Origin: Lachnospiraceae bacterium
GTDB lineage: Bacteria > Bacillota > Clostridia > Lachnospirales > Lachnospiraceae
DNA length: 64,000 bases
Assembly: GCA_022845895.1 (NCBI GenBank)
Contig: AP025573.1
Location: forward strand, 2,018,501 to 2,082,500
Reading direction: 5' to 3'
The notes under the pieces were generated by a model. That model worked only from the letters and a program-made list of their open reading frames with translations. It ran no database searches and was not told where the DNA came from. Every line of letters begins with the position of its first letter. Position 1 is the stretch's first letter. A program made the position numbers and the translations under genes. Positions 52,717 through 61,854 of the stretch are shown here, piece by piece.

Positions 52717-53517
52717 CTAGCACTCTTCGTTCAGTTTTTCAATCTTAACTCTTTCGATTGTATTATTATCTACGGAAAGAACAGTAAAGCGATATCCGCC
52801 GTATTCGATGATACATGTCTCCTCTTCTGACGGTATCCTGTCAAGCTGATCCACAAGAAAACCATTGAGCGTCTCGTACTCTTCCTTTTCAAAGGTCAGT
52901 GGCAGCATATCCTCCAGATCCTCCAGATCCGTCATGCCGCTGGCGGTGCAGCTTCCATCCGGGGCTATCTCGATCAGCTCCTCTTCCTCGTCATATTCGT
53001 CAAGGATATTGCCGACAATCTCTTCCAGTATATCTTCCATCGCTACGAGGCCTGATGTCTGTCCATATTCATCCAGCACGACTGCAATGTGGTTCTTCTC
53101 GGCCTGCATCTCCTTGAACAGCGTATCTATACTCTTTGTCTCCGGGATAAATGCCACCGGCCTTATGTAATCGCCAAGCTGCCTCACCGGTACCAGGCGC
53201 AGGTCCTCATTGAAATAGCATGTCATCGCTTCCCGGAGGTGTATCGTACCGATAATCTCGTCGATACCTTCTTCATATATCGGGAATCGGGAATAGCTTT
53301 CATCCAGCATGAACTGAAGCGCATCCGCAAGCTTCTCATTCCCGTCAATCGCCACGATATTCTTCCGGTGCGTCATGATGTCCTTTGCATCTTTATCCAT
53401 ATAGCGGAATATATTGCGGATCAATTCCGCCGCTTCCTTCCAGACTCCTTCATCCTCGACGTCCTCTTTGATCTGAAATATCTGTTTCATCCTCTGAAAC
53501 AAACTGCCTTCTTCCAT
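52717..53517 (-). CDS. CBS-pair/CorC_HlyC protein without membrane domain
   Basis: A 266-residue protein with two CBS repeats (about residues 60-180, containing IMTHRKNIVAI and VLDEYGQTSGLVAMEDILEEIVG) and a C-terminal CorC_HlyC domain (about 190-262). The DUF21 membrane part of the usual hemolysin/CorB family is absent, as in E. coli CorC. The role is probably in magnesium or cobalt homeostasis, by analogy. It is 24 nt downstream of mazF. Confidence 0.85.
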   Translation of the reverse strand: MEEGSLFQRMKQIFQIKEDVEDEGVWKEAAELIRNIFRYMDKDAKDIMTHRKNIVAIDGNEKLADALQFMLDESYSRFPIYEEGIDEIIGTIHLREAMTCYFNEDLRLVPVRQLGDYIRPVAFIPETKSIDTLFKEMQAEKNHIAVVLDEYGQTSGLVAMEDILEEIVGNILDEYDEEEELIEIAPDGSCTASGMTDLEDLEDMLPLTFEKEEYETLNGFLVDQLDRIPSEEETCIIEYGGYRFTVLSVDNNTIERVKIEKLNEEC

Positions 53518-53541
53518 AACTGCTTTTCTATACTCCTTCTA

Positions 53542-53889
53542 CTATGTATGAAGCTCGAAGCTGATCTTCAGCGCCTCATCTACTTTGTTCATTATCTGTT
53601 TGTCAAGGTGGCATACCAGATCCTTGAGCCTCTGCTTGTCGATGGTTCTCACCTGTTCCAGCAATATGACCGAATTCTTCACAATCTGGTATTTCTTTGC
53701 ATCAATCTCTACGTGCGTAGGCAACTTCGCCTTGTTCATCTTAGATGTTATAGCGGCACAGATGACGGTCGGGCTGTGTTTGTTCCCTACGTCGTTCTGT
53801 ATGATCAATACCGGCCTGATGCCACCCTGCTCTGAACCGACCACCGGGCTAAGGTCCGCATAATATATATCTCCTCGTCTAACCTGCAC
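53542..53889 (-). CDS. MazF/PemK-family endoribonuclease
   Basis: A 115-residue MazF-fold protein starting [21 protein letters not shown] with RPVLIIQND and the core [24 protein letters not shown]. It matches the EndoA (NdoA) branch that cuts single-stranded RNA at UACAU-like sites in Bacillus. The position next to alr is also the Bacillus layout, but there the antitoxin gene lies between alr and the toxin. Here the gap is only 87 nt and holds no antitoxin gene. Confidence 0.9.
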   Translation of the reverse strand: MQVRRGDIYYADLSPVVGSEQGGIRPVLIIQNDVGNKHSPTVICAAITSKMNKAKLPTHVEIDAKKYQIVKNSVILLEQVRTIDKQRLKDLVCHLDKQIMNKVDEALKISFELHT

Positions 53890-53976
53890 TCTATTTCACA
53901 CTCCATTTTCTTAAGATAAGATTAGTATTTCCATCTTTTTCAAATGTATTCTATAGAGCTGCAGTAATACCGGGAA

Positions 53977-55143
53977 TTATGCGAAATAATCCATCTGTTC
54001 TACGATATCGCCATGACGGATGAATTCTCTTGGAATCCTCTTTCCAAGGTCACATACGAATTCATAGTTGAATCTTCCGGAAAGCCTGCTCAAGGCTTCT
54101 ACCGGAAGCTTCTCATCACCGTCATTTCCTACCAGTGTCACTTTGTCTGCATACTTCACATCATCTATCTCCGTCACATCAACCATGAACTGGTCCATGC
54201 ATATGCGGCCGAGAATAGGTGCCTTCTTCCCATGAATCAGGACATATCCCTTATTGGAGAGGCTTCTTGGATATCCGTCTCCATACCCTACCGGTATCGT
54301 TGCTATCCTAGTCTTCCTGTCTGTAATATATGTGCCGCCGTAGCTCACCGGGGTACCTGCCTCTACCCACTTCACGTGTGCCACATGGCTGATAAGCTCC
54401 ATGGCCGGTTTCAGCGGGACATTTTCCTTGTGTACTTCCTCAGACGGATACAGGCCATAGGTAGAGATGCCGGCACGGACCAGATCCATGTTCGCCTCCG
54501 GCACATCGATGATTCCCGCACTGTTCGAACAGTGGTAATACTGGAATGTTACCCCTCTTTGTGCAAGGGTCTCTTTCATCCATACGTAGTTTTTAATCTG
54601 TTTTTCGGTAAAAGACTTATCTATCTCATCTGCTTTCGCAAAATGTGTGTACATTCCTTCCAAAGCCAGGTTCGGCATCTTGCTTATACGCTCGATTATT
54701 TCCGCCGTCTCTTCTTCAATCATAAATCCAAGTCTTGACATCCCTGTATCCAGCTTAATATGAATATATGCCTGTTTTCCCATTTTGACCGCAAGTTCAG
54801 ATACCTCACGGGCCATTTCTTCCGTATACAATGTCATGCGGATGTCGTGTTTTATCATTTCCTCCCGTTGATCCGGAAAGATGCAGCCCAGTACGAGCAA
54901 TGGCTTTTCAATTCCTGCGCGGCGCAGTACTAAAGCTTCGTCAAGCGTCGCGACCGCGAATCCCCACATATACTCTTTCGGAGAGAGCATTTTTGCTATC
55001 TGCACCGCTCCGTGTCCATAGCCGTCCGTCTTCACGACACCGAGCATCTTAACCCCTTCTCTGACATTTCGTCTCATCATCTCTATATTATATTCCACCG
55101 CATCCAGGTCTATCCTGGCACACACTCTGTTATATGCTTTCAT
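53977..55143 (-). CDS. alr: Alanine racemase
   Basis: A 388-residue PLP enzyme that makes D-alanine for peptidoglycan. The PLP lysine is in GVVKTDGYGHGAV, and other marks are HIKLDTGMSRLGF, CSNSAG and PVGYGDGYPRSL; GRICMDQFMVDVT precedes the C-terminal barrel. It abuts the Nnr gene with no gap, so the two are cotranscribed. Confidence 0.97.
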   Translation of the reverse strand: MKAYNRVCARIDLDAVEYNIEMMRRNVREGVKMLGVVKTDGYGHGAVQIAKMLSPKEYMWGFAVATLDEALVLRRAGIEKPLLVLGCIFPDQREEMIKHDIRMTLYTEEMAREVSELAVKMGKQAYIHIKLDTGMSRLGFMIEEETAEIIERISKMPNLALEGMYTHFAKADEIDKSFTEKQIKNYVWMKETLAQRGVTFQYYHCSNSAGIIDVPEANMDLVRAGISTYGLYPSEEVHKENVPLKPAMELISHVAHVKWVEAGTPVSYGGTYITDRKTRIATIPVGYGDGYPRSLSNKGYVLIHGKKAPILGRICMDQFMVDVTEIDDVKYADKVTLVGNDGDEKLPVEALSRLSGRFNYEFVCDLGKRIPREFIRHGDIVEQMDYFA

Positions 55144-56643
55144 CTATCTGTCCTCCTGTTCTTTCATTGCCCGGCCGGCATACTCGATCAGATCAGATGC
55201 CATGACGCTGTAGCATCCTTTATCCAGACATGCAAGTTCCCCTGCCCGGCCGTGCAGATACGTTCCAAGCTCCGCTGCTTCTCTGAGTCCCAGCCCCTGT
55301 GACAGCAGGCCTGCTATCACACCTGCGAGCACATCGCCGGAGCCTGCCTTCGCCATGGATGCATTGCCTGACAGGTTCACGTACGGCTGCCTGCCCGCCG
55401 ACATGGTGACTGTCCGTGCGTCTTTCAGCACGCAGGTGACGCTGTACTCTTCTGCAAAGTCCCGCAGAATCTGCATTCTCTGTGATCTGAGCTCCGGGAT
55501 GTCCTTCCCTGTCATACGGGACATTTCTTTCATATGCGGCGTAAAGATAAAGTTCTCATGGCGCAGCCGGTCAAGATATTTCTTGTGGTCTGCAATCAGA
55601 TTCAGCCCGTCTGCATCTATCACGCATGGCACTTCTACATTTTCCATCACTGTCCTGAGTATCTTCCTCGACTTGTCACTCGTCCCGATTCCAGAACCTA
55701 CGCTCACTACATCTGCCCGGTTCAGCAGCTTGAGCAGTTCGACTTCATCGTAAAAGTCATATGTCTTGATAACCGCTTCCGGCAGAAGCGTCTGCAGTAT
55801 GACGCGGTTATCCTCCGACGTATATATCTGTACCAGTCCGGCTCCCACTGTATAGGCCGCCTTGGCGTTCAGGAAAGCGGCCCCGGACATGCCCTTGCTC
55901 CCTGCGATGATCAGCACCTTCCCATATGTCCCCTTGTTGGAATCGGCCCTGCGCTTAGGAAGGAGGCGCTTGTAATCGCTTTCTTCATATGTAAAGGCCG
56001 TACCGCTCTCTTTTTTGACCTCTGATGCATCTATACCGATATCTGCAGTCACTACTTGCCCCGCGTATTCCTTTCCCGGATATAATTCAAGTCCAAGCTT
56101 CCTCTCCTGGAACGTCACTGTAGCGTCGGCCCTAAAAGCCGTCCCCATGACAGAGCCGTTGTCCGCACACACGCCGGACGGAATGTCTACCGCCAGCCGG
56201 TATCCCTCTGAGCGGTTCATGGCTTCAACAAGTTCCCTGTACCTCCCTTCGAGAGTACGGTTTAGTCCGACGCCAAACAATGCGTCCACGATGATGCTGT
56301 ACCGGCCTTCTGCATAATCTGTGGCAATCTCAGTTCCCGTCTGCCGCAGACGCTTTATCTGTTCCTTCGTCTCCCGGGAACACTGTCCTTCGTCCCCTGC
56401 GAGGACAGCTGTGACCGTATGCCCTTTTTCCGTAAGCATCCTTGCGATAGCAAAGCCGTCTCCTCCGTTATTGCCGGTTCCGCATACGACACATGCCTCC
56501 GACAGGTCCAACCTGCTGTCTTCCATGTAGGCCACGCATGCCGCCGCGGCACGTTCCATCAGATCTGATGGAGGAATCTGAAGCTGCTCAATCGTATATT
56601 GATCTGCGCGCTTCATCTGGGATGCATTCAGCAGATATTTCAT
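55144..56643 (-). CDS. nnr: Bifunctional NAD(P)H-hydrate epimerase/dehydratase
   Basis: A 499-residue repair enzyme. The N-terminal epimerase half (1-215) has VVCGTGNNGGDGFAIAR and VDALFGVGLNR. The C-terminal ADP-dependent dehydratase half (225-499) has VGSGIG, FTPHMKEMSRM and AKAGSGDVLAGVIAG. It restores NADH and NADPH damaged by hydration. ATG 56643 has AGGAGG 8 nt upstream; the GTG at 56652 overlaps it. Placement between rex and alr is frequent in Lachnospiraceae and Bacillus-like genomes. Confidence 0.95.
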   Translation of the reverse strand: MKYLLNASQMKRADQYTIEQLQIPPSDLMERAAAACVAYMEDSRLDLSEACVVCGTGNNGGDGFAIARMLTEKGHTVTAVLAGDEGQCSRETKEQIKRLRQTGTEIATDYAEGRYSIIVDALFGVGLNRTLEGRYRELVEAMNRSEGYRLAVDIPSGVCADNGSVMGTAFRADATVTFQERKLGLELYPGKEYAGQVVTADIGIDASEVKKESGTAFTYEESDYKRLLPKRRADSNKGTYGKVLIIAGSKGMSGAAFLNAKAAYTVGAGLVQIYTSEDNRVILQTLLPEAVIKTYDFYDEVELLKLLNRADVVSVGSGIGTSDKSRKILRTVMENVEVPCVIDADGLNLIADHKKYLDRLRHENFIFTPHMKEMSRMTGKDIPELRSQRMQILRDFAEEYSVTCVLKDARTVTMSAGRQPYVNLSGNASMAKAGSGDVLAGVIAGLLSQGLGLREAAELGTYLHGRAGELACLDKGCYSVMASDLIEYAGRAMKEQEDR

Positions 56644-56707
56644 ACCTCTCACCTCCTGTTATTTTGCCGGTCTTTTCTAGCCTGCGAAAAGTTCCGGTAT
56701 ATAAAAG

Positions 56708-56754
56708 AACGTGTAAAGACAAGCCTGTTCTGCACATGCCCATCATTACACGTT
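56708..56754 (-). terminator. Stem-loop after rex
   Basis: On the minus strand AACGTGTAA (56754-56746) pairs with TTACACGTT (56716-56708) around a 29-nt loop and is followed by CTTTTATAT. It lies 12 nt after the rex stop. The large loop weakens the prediction. Confidence 0.5.
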
Positions 56755-56765
56755 TTTATACTTCT

Positions 56766-57416
56766 TTATTTTTTATCGCTATGTTCTTCGTTATAACGGC
56801 CTATGTTATAGGAGAGCCTCATAAGACTCTCGATAAGGTGAACATTTTCGACGATAATATGGTCCGGCAGGTTCAGATCCGTATGTGCAAAATTCCAGAT
56901 TGCCCTTACCCCATTATCTACCAGGAGATTCGCGACTTCAATCGCCTTGTCTTTCGGGATGGTCAATACGGCAATCTCGACATTGTTATTCTGGACAAAA
57001 TCTTTCAGCTCATCCATCATACGAATCGGCACGCCTCTGATTGATACTCCGTTTAACCTGGGATTCACATCAAAGATTCCTTTTAAGATAAAGCCCCGTT
57101 TTTCGAATGCAGCGTAATTCGCAAGCGCCTGTCCCAGATTACCGGCTCCGATGATGACGATATTGTGATTTTCTTCCAGGCCGAGAATCTTGCCGATTTC
57201 TGTATATAGATACTTTACATTATAGCCATATCCCTGTTGTCCGAACCCGCCAAAATTGTTGAGGTCCTGACGAATCTGGGATGCTGTAACTTTCATTCTC
57301 TTGCTCAAATCATTGGATGATATTCTTTCAACTCCGTTTTCCAGCAGTTCCCCCAAATATCTGTAATATCTTGGCAGCCTCCGAATCACTGCCTGAGAGA
57401 TTTCTCTTTCTTCCAC
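56766..57416 (-). CDS. rex: Redox-sensing transcriptional repressor Rex
   Basis: A 216-residue repressor: N-terminal winged helix (AVIRRLPRYYRYLGELL, KVTASQIRQDLNNFGGFGQQGYGY) and a C-terminal Rossmann domain (VIIGAGNLGQALANYAAF) that senses NADH/NAD+. High NADH releases it from DNA. Two matching operator boxes are in the alcohol dehydrogenase promoter at 42576-42629. I chose GTG 57416, served by AAGGTGAG, because it gives the usual N-terminus; GTG 57428 touches AGGAAG with no spacing. Confidence 0.95.
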   Translation of the reverse strand: MEEREISQAVIRRLPRYYRYLGELLENGVERISSNDLSKRMKVTASQIRQDLNNFGGFGQQGYGYNVKYLYTEIGKILGLEENHNIVIIGAGNLGQALANYAAFEKRGFILKGIFDVNPRLNGVSIRGVPIRMMDELKDFVQNNNVEIAVLTIPKDKAIEVANLLVDNGVRAIWNFAHTDLNLPDHIIVENVHLIESLMRLSYNIGRYNEEHSDKK

Positions 57417-57451
57417 TAGCCCACTCACCTTCCTGTTACGTTCTAAAAAAT

Positions 57452-57480
57452 ATTATATAGAATTGTCACTTCAAAGTCAA
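57452..57480 (-). promoter_or_regulatory. Promoter of rex
   Basis: The minus strand reads TTGACT (57480-57475), 17 bp, TATAAT (57457-57452). No Rex box is evident over it, so autoregulation is not supported by this sequence. Confidence 0.7.
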
Positions 57481-57488
57481 ACTTTTAG

Positions 57489-57516
57489 TTGTATTTTGTC
57501 CTATTTTCGATATAAT
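57489..57516 (+). promoter_or_regulatory. Promoter of the ABC-F gene
   Basis: The plus strand reads TTGTAT (57489-57494), a 16-bp spacer, TATAAT (57511-57516), about 55 nt before the ABC-F ATG. It is divergent from the rex promoter, with the two -35 regions not overlapping. Confidence 0.55.
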
Positions 57517-57570
57517 GAATGTTAGCAGAGCCTGCTTTTAAAGCAATGCAGGACGATGCAGGAGGACGTT

Positions 57571-59490
57571 ATGATACTAGCATGCCATGGAATGAATAAA
57601 GCATTTGGAGAAGATGTCATCGTAAAAGACGCTTCTTTTCATATAGAGGACTATGAAAAAGCCGCCCTCGTGGGACCGAACGGCGCAGGGAAATCCACCA
57701 TACTGAAGATGATAGTGGGGGAACTTCCGGCGGATTCCGGGGACGTCATCCTCACGAAAGGCAGGACGATCGGCTATCTCGCGCAGCATCAGGATATGTC
57801 GGGCGGCAGCACTATCTACGAAGAAGTAAAGACAGCCAAGGCGGACGTCATAGAGACGGAACGCCAGATACGCGCGATAGAGCTGGAATTGAAGCATCTC
57901 GAAGGAGATGCTTTAAAAGCGCGCCTGGATACATATAACCGTCTCACCGCCGTCTTCGAGCGCGCCAACGGCTATGCCTACGAAAGCGAGATAACCGGGG
58001 TCCTCAAAGGGCTTGGATTTGACGAGACGGATTTTGCAAAAAAGGTCGACACACTATCCGGAGGGCAGAAAACGAGGGTTTCTCTTGGCAAGCTCCTGCT
58101 GACGAAGCCCGACATCCTTCTTCTGGATGAGCCTACCAATCATCTTGACCTCAATTCCATCGCGTGGCTGGAAACATATCTTTTAAACTACCAGGGTGCG
58201 GTACTCATCGTCTCCCATGACCGGTATTTCCTGAACAGGGTCGTCACGAAGGTCCTTGAGATTGAACTGGGGACGTTGTCCGTCTTCCTTGGCAATTACA
58301 GCCAGTATGCCGAAAAGAAGAAGATGATTCGTGACGCGAAGCTGAAAGAGTACCTGAACCAGCAGCAGGAAATCAAGCACCAGGAGGCGGTCATCGAGAA
58401 GCTGCGCTCTTTCAACCGGGAAAAATCCATCAAACGGGCAGAAAGCAGGGAAAAGATGCTTGCCAAGATGCAGCCGGCGGAAAAGCCTCAGGAGGCCGTC
58501 ACAGAGATACATCTTTCCCTCGAGCCTTCCTGCGTGAGCGGAAATGACGTGCTGAGCGTTGAGCATCTGAGCAAATCTTTCCCTCCCCAGCACCTTTTTT
58601 CCGACATAAGCTTTGATATCAAGCGCGGGGAGCATGTCGCTGTCATAGGTGATAATGGTACAGGCAAGACGACGCTGCTTAAGATACTTAACAACGTAAT
58701 TGGCGCGGACAGCGGAACCTTTACGCTTGGAACGAATGTACAGATTGGCTATTATGACCAGGAGCACCATGTGCTTCATATGGAGAAGACCATTTTTGCT
58801 GAGATCTCCGACGATTATCCGAAACTCACCAATACGCAGATACGCAATATGCTGGCAGCATTCCTGTTCACAGGTGACGACGTGTTCAAGCTGATCGGCG
58901 ACCTGAGCGGCGGTGAGAGGGGGCGCGTATCGCTTGCCAAGCTCATGCTCTCGGAAGCGAATTTCCTCATCCTTGACGAGCCGACCAACCATCTGGACAT
59001 CACTTCCAAGGAAATCCTGGAAAAGGCTCTGAACGATTACACCGGCACTGTGCTGTATGTGTCACACGACCGTTACTTCATCAACGAGACTGCCACCAGG
59101 ATTCTGGATCTGGTCAACCAGACTTTCGTCAACTATATAGGCAATTATGATTATTATCTGGAGAAGAAAGAGGAACTGACCGCGGTATATGCAAGAACCG
59201 GGCAGTCGGATGATCCATCGGCAGCACCGGAAGAGGTGTCCGAATCTAAACTGAGCTGGCAGGAGCAGAAAGAAGCCCAGGCAAAAGAGCGCAAACGCCA
59301 GAATGACCTCAAGAAGACCGAGGAACGCATCAGCAGTCTGGAAGGACGGGACGCCGAGATAGACACGCTCATGACACAAGAAGAGGTATACACCAATTCG
59401 GTACGCTGCCAGGAACTGGCAGCAGAAAAAGCTTCCATTCAGACAGAACTCGAAGAATTGTATATAAAATGGGAAGAATTGGCCGATTAA
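57571..59490 (+). CDS. ABC-F family ATPase
   Basis: A 639-residue protein with two ABC domains and no membrane segment. Domain 1: GPNGAGKSTILK, LSGGQKTRVSLGKLL, LLLDEPTNHLD. Domain 2: IGDNGTGKTTLLK, LSGGERGRVSLAKLM, LILDEPTNHLD. The interdomain arm (about 240-310) and a charged coiled coil at the C-terminus (about 555-639) resemble YdiF/Uup types. ABC-F proteins act at the ribosome in translation or antibiotic protection; drug resistance cannot be inferred. AGGAGG lies 5 nt before ATG 57571. Confidence 0.93.
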   Translation: MILACHGMNKAFGEDVIVKDASFHIEDYEKAALVGPNGAGKSTILKMIVGELPADSGDVILTKGRTIGYLAQHQDMSGGSTIYEEVKTAKADVIETERQIRAIELELKHLEGDALKARLDTYNRLTAVFERANGYAYESEITGVLKGLGFDETDFAKKVDTLSGGQKTRVSLGKLLLTKPDILLLDEPTNHLDLNSIAWLETYLLNYQGAVLIVSHDRYFLNRVVTKVLEIELGTLSVFLGNYSQYAEKKKMIRDAKLKEYLNQQQEIKHQEAVIEKLRSFNREKSIKRAESREKMLAKMQPAEKPQEAVTEIHLSLEPSCVSGNDVLSVEHLSKSFPPQHLFSDISFDIKRGEHVAVIGDNGTGKTTLLKILNNVIGADSGTFTLGTNVQIGYYDQEHHVLHMEKTIFAEISDDYPKLTNTQIRNMLAAFLFTGDDVFKLIGDLSGGERGRVSLAKLMLSEANFLILDEPTNHLDITSKEILEKALNDYTGTVLYVSHDRYFINETATRILDLVNQTFVNYIGNYDYYLEKKEELTAVYARTGQSDDPSAAPEEVSESKLSWQEQKEAQAKERKRQNDLKKTEERISSLEGRDAEIDTLMTQEEVYTNSVRCQELAAEKASIQTELEELYIKWEELAD

Positions 59491-59566
59491 TTTCATAGGG
59501 GTCAGACCCCTGTTAACACAGGGGTCGACTTTGTCAAGTTAAGTGTGTAAATTTTATATTTTATTT

Positions 59567-59597
59567 TGGCAGCTGAATCTGATAGGTTCAGCTGCCA
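59567..59597 (+). terminator. Stem-loop inside the IS end
   Basis: TGGCAGCTGAA pairs with TTCAGCTGCCA over 11 bp around a 9-nt loop, with TTTTGT following on the plus strand. It would stop transcripts entering from the ABC-F gene, a common protective feature of IS ends. Confidence 0.6.
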
Positions 59598-59667
59598 TTT
59601 TGTCCAAAGTCCTCATATGCATTCCTAAAAGAAGGCCTGGCTGTCCCCTGGATTCCGGTATCTGCAT

Positions 59668-60924
59668 TTAGATATCCTCATATTTCTGCATCCGTGTATT
59701 CATTTTTGGGTCCATCGACAGCTGGTTCCGTACCATCGCCCAGTTTGGTACAGGACGCCCCTTCCATTTTTTATAGAGTTCCGTAACACGTAGATATAGC
59801 AGCTTCAGCAATGCATTTTCATGTGGAAACGCACCTTTCCGGGTCACTCTTCTAAAGCTTGAATTCACGCTTTCTATCGCATTCGTTGTGTACATCACCC
59901 TTCTCACCGCACTTCCGTACTGGAACAGCTGCGCTACATGCCCCCAGTTCCTTTCCCACACATCAATGGCACCCGGATACTGGCTCCAGGTTTGCCGGAA
60001 CCTTTCAAACTCCCCCTCGGCTGCCTTTAGGCTGGCAGCTCCGTAGACCTTCCTTAAATGTGTGGTATATGTCTTGTAGTCCTTGCTTGGGACGTATTTG
60101 ATGGAGTTGCGGATCAGATGTACCATACATCTTTGTACCGTTACGTCTGTAAAGATTGCCCTGGCCCCTTCTTCCAGGCCGGAAACCCCATCCATGGAAA
60201 TAAACAGGACATCCTCTACCCCACGGTTCTTGAGTTCATCAAATATCTGCATCCAGGTATGCTTGCTTTCGGACTCGTTCAGCCACAGGCCCAGCACATC
60301 CTTGATCCCGTTTACATCATAGCCCAGGATCGCATACACTGCATAATTCTTTGTCTCGTAATCCTTGCGGATCGTCACATACATGCAGTCCACGAACAGG
60401 AATGTATAGAACTTTTTCAAAGGCCGGTTCTGCCATTCCGTCAGCTCGTCCAATACCTTATCGGTAATCTCTGAGATCGTTTCATGGGAGATGGAGAAGC
60501 CATAGATATCTTCAATCGTGTCCGAGATGTCCCGCTGGCTCAGGCCTTTGGCATACATGGATATCACCTTATCCTCAATCCCCGAAACATCCCTTGTCCG
60601 CTTGGGAATCAGCTGGGGTTCAAAGCTCCCGTCACGATCCCGGGGCACATCAACGGGAATCTGGCCATAAGAGGTCTTTACATGTTTTGAGGTATAGCCG
60701 TTCCTTCTGTTGTCAGTGTCCTTGTAGCCATGCTCGCCCGCCTCGTAACCGAGATGCCCCTTCAGCTCTCCCTGGAGCATGGTTTCGAACATTGGGCCGA
60801 AGATTTCCTTAAGTGCCTCCTGCATATCTTCTTTCGTCTTCGGCTGGTAGTGCTCCATAATTGCCTGGGCAATCTCGGTACCCTTGGTGTTCTTCTTTTT
60901 TCTTGCCATAAGTGCTGTACTCAT
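59668..60924 (-). CDS. IS256-family (mutator-type) transposase
   Basis: A 418-residue DDE transposase: GHLGYEAGEHGYKDTDNRRNG near the N-terminus, the first Asp in FLFVDCMYV, the second in ISMDGVSGLEEGARAIF, the mutator signature block VQRCMVHLIRNS, and the Glu in TTNAIESVNSSFRR. All elements are intact. ATG 60924 is preceded by AAGGA; an ATG 30 nt further upstream is possible. It is transcribed against the ABC-F gene. Confidence 0.95.
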   Translation of the reverse strand: MSTALMARKKKNTKGTEIAQAIMEHYQPKTKEDMQEALKEIFGPMFETMLQGELKGHLGYEAGEHGYKDTDNRRNGYTSKHVKTSYGQIPVDVPRDRDGSFEPQLIPKRTRDVSGIEDKVISMYAKGLSQRDISDTIEDIYGFSISHETISEITDKVLDELTEWQNRPLKKFYTFLFVDCMYVTIRKDYETKNYAVYAILGYDVNGIKDVLGLWLNESESKHTWMQIFDELKNRGVEDVLFISMDGVSGLEEGARAIFTDVTVQRCMVHLIRNSIKYVPSKDYKTYTTHLRKVYGAASLKAAEGEFERFRQTWSQYPGAIDVWERNWGHVAQLFQYGSAVRRVMYTTNAIESVNSSFRRVTRKGAFPHENALLKLLYLRVTELYKKWKGRPVPNWAMVRNQLSMDPKMNTRMQKYEDI

Positions 60925-61058
60925 CTTTCTTTTTCCTTTCTGTGAGCATAGCACACCTTATACATAAAACAAAGTGTGCAATTAGATTAGTTTCTTAATT
61001 ACACACTTTATCTTACACGACCCAGGGGTCTGACCCCTATCAATTCTGACAATTCTAT

Positions 61059-61751
61059 TTATCTCCATGGGCGTTTTCTTCCAAGCCATCCCTTTTCTTC
61101 CCAGTACCTCTTATCCACTTCTGTCGTACCTGTCTTTTTCTGCAGGATTCTCATAATGTGGAACAAGACTTTAACCCGCAGTGACGGCATCACCTTCGAC
61201 GTATCATGCTCTATCTTCAATGCAAGATTATTGACCGCTGTCTCTATCTTTTCTCTGTTGCTGTCGTCTATCCCTGCGCCTACGGCGATGCCGTAAGTGA
61301 ATATTCTTGCCACACCCCAATATCTCAGGCTGTCTGTCAAGTCCCGCAGCGCTTTCCTCATACCGCCTCCGGCTGCCGTGGTGATGCACACTGCCTGTTT
61401 CCGGAACATGGACGCTTCCGGGCGGTGCACCATCCACCGGTATCCATAGTGGTCCAGAAACGCTTTCATCTGGCCGGATACGTGATATACAAGAACCGGA
61501 GTTGTGAACACGAGCAGATCCGCCTCGTCGATCATCTCCGTAAGCCGGCGCATGTATATGAGATAATCGGGACATTTCTTCTCGTCCTGGCGGATGCACA
61601 CGGCACACCCCCGGCAGAATTCCGGCATATCCTTCGGCAGGAACAGTTCTTTCACCGTATCACCTTCAGACGCCGTCTTTTCAATAAACATCTTTCCTAT
61701 CGTATATGTGGACCCCTTCCGATTGGTTCCGTTAATCATCAGTATCTTCAT
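61059..61751 (-). CDS. Flavodoxin-fold NAD(P)H-dependent FMN reductase
   Basis: A 230-residue protein of the NADPH-dependent FMN reductase type: FMN-binding loop INGTNRKGSTYTIG, two central Cys blocks (CRGCAVCIRQDEKKC, resembling iron-sulfur flavoproteins) and TTPVLVYHVSGQMKAFLDHYGYR around the flavin. The C-terminal 60 residues are basic and helical. The substrate is unknown; quinone, azo or nitro compounds are typical for the fold. The upstream region carries several GGTAC/GTACC repeats that might be an operator. Confidence 0.82.
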   Translation of the reverse strand: MKILMINGTNRKGSTYTIGKMFIEKTASEGDTVKELFLPKDMPEFCRGCAVCIRQDEKKCPDYLIYMRRLTEMIDEADLLVFTTPVLVYHVSGQMKAFLDHYGYRWMVHRPEASMFRKQAVCITTAAGGGMRKALRDLTDSLRYWGVARIFTYGIAVGAGIDDSNREKIETAVNNLALKIEHDTSKVMPSLRVKVLFHIMRILQKKTGTTEVDKRYWEEKGWLGRKRPWR

Positions 61752-61854
61752 CCTGTTTCTCCCCTTTTCGTCCTTACATCTGGTGTCTTACTTTTTGCAT
61801 ACCCTTGTCTTTTGGTACAGGCCTGCCGCCACTTAGGTACACCACAAAACACGA

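Larger units (their letters stand above)
59527..61022 (-). mobile_element. IS256-family insertion sequence, complete
   Basis: A 1496-bp element bounded by an 8-bp target duplication CAGGGGTC (59519-59526 and 61023-61030). The 24-bp ends begin GAC and GGT and share AAGTGTGTAA at positions 15-24 plus scattered matches, so they are imperfect inverted repeats. It contains one transposase gene and a stem-loop at 59567-59597. The intact gene and exact duplication suggest a fairly recent insertion. Confidence 0.9.
59495..61040. repeat. GGGGTCAGACCCC palindrome split by the insertion sequence
   Basis: The left arm ATAGGGGTCAGACCCCTG (59495-59512), the loop TTAACA and the first eight bases of the right arm (59519-59526) precede the IS. 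The right arm continues after it, CAGGGGTC (61023-61030, duplicated) then TGACCCCTAT (61031-61040). Removing the IS and one 8-bp copy restores perfect 18-bp arms, related to the palindrome at 42676-42733. Confidence 0.88.

Noticed and set aside
53890..53976. Hidden antitoxin gene between alr and mazF
   Set aside because: The 87-nt gap is too short and no start codon with a ribosome site gives a plausible peptide.
57429..57555. Rex box over the rex promoter
   Set aside because: No TTGTTAA-N4-TTAACAA-like palindrome is present; only loose half-sites.
58183..58992. Minus-strand open frame of 269 codons
   Set aside because: It is antisense to the ABC-F gene, which has both complete ATPase domains.
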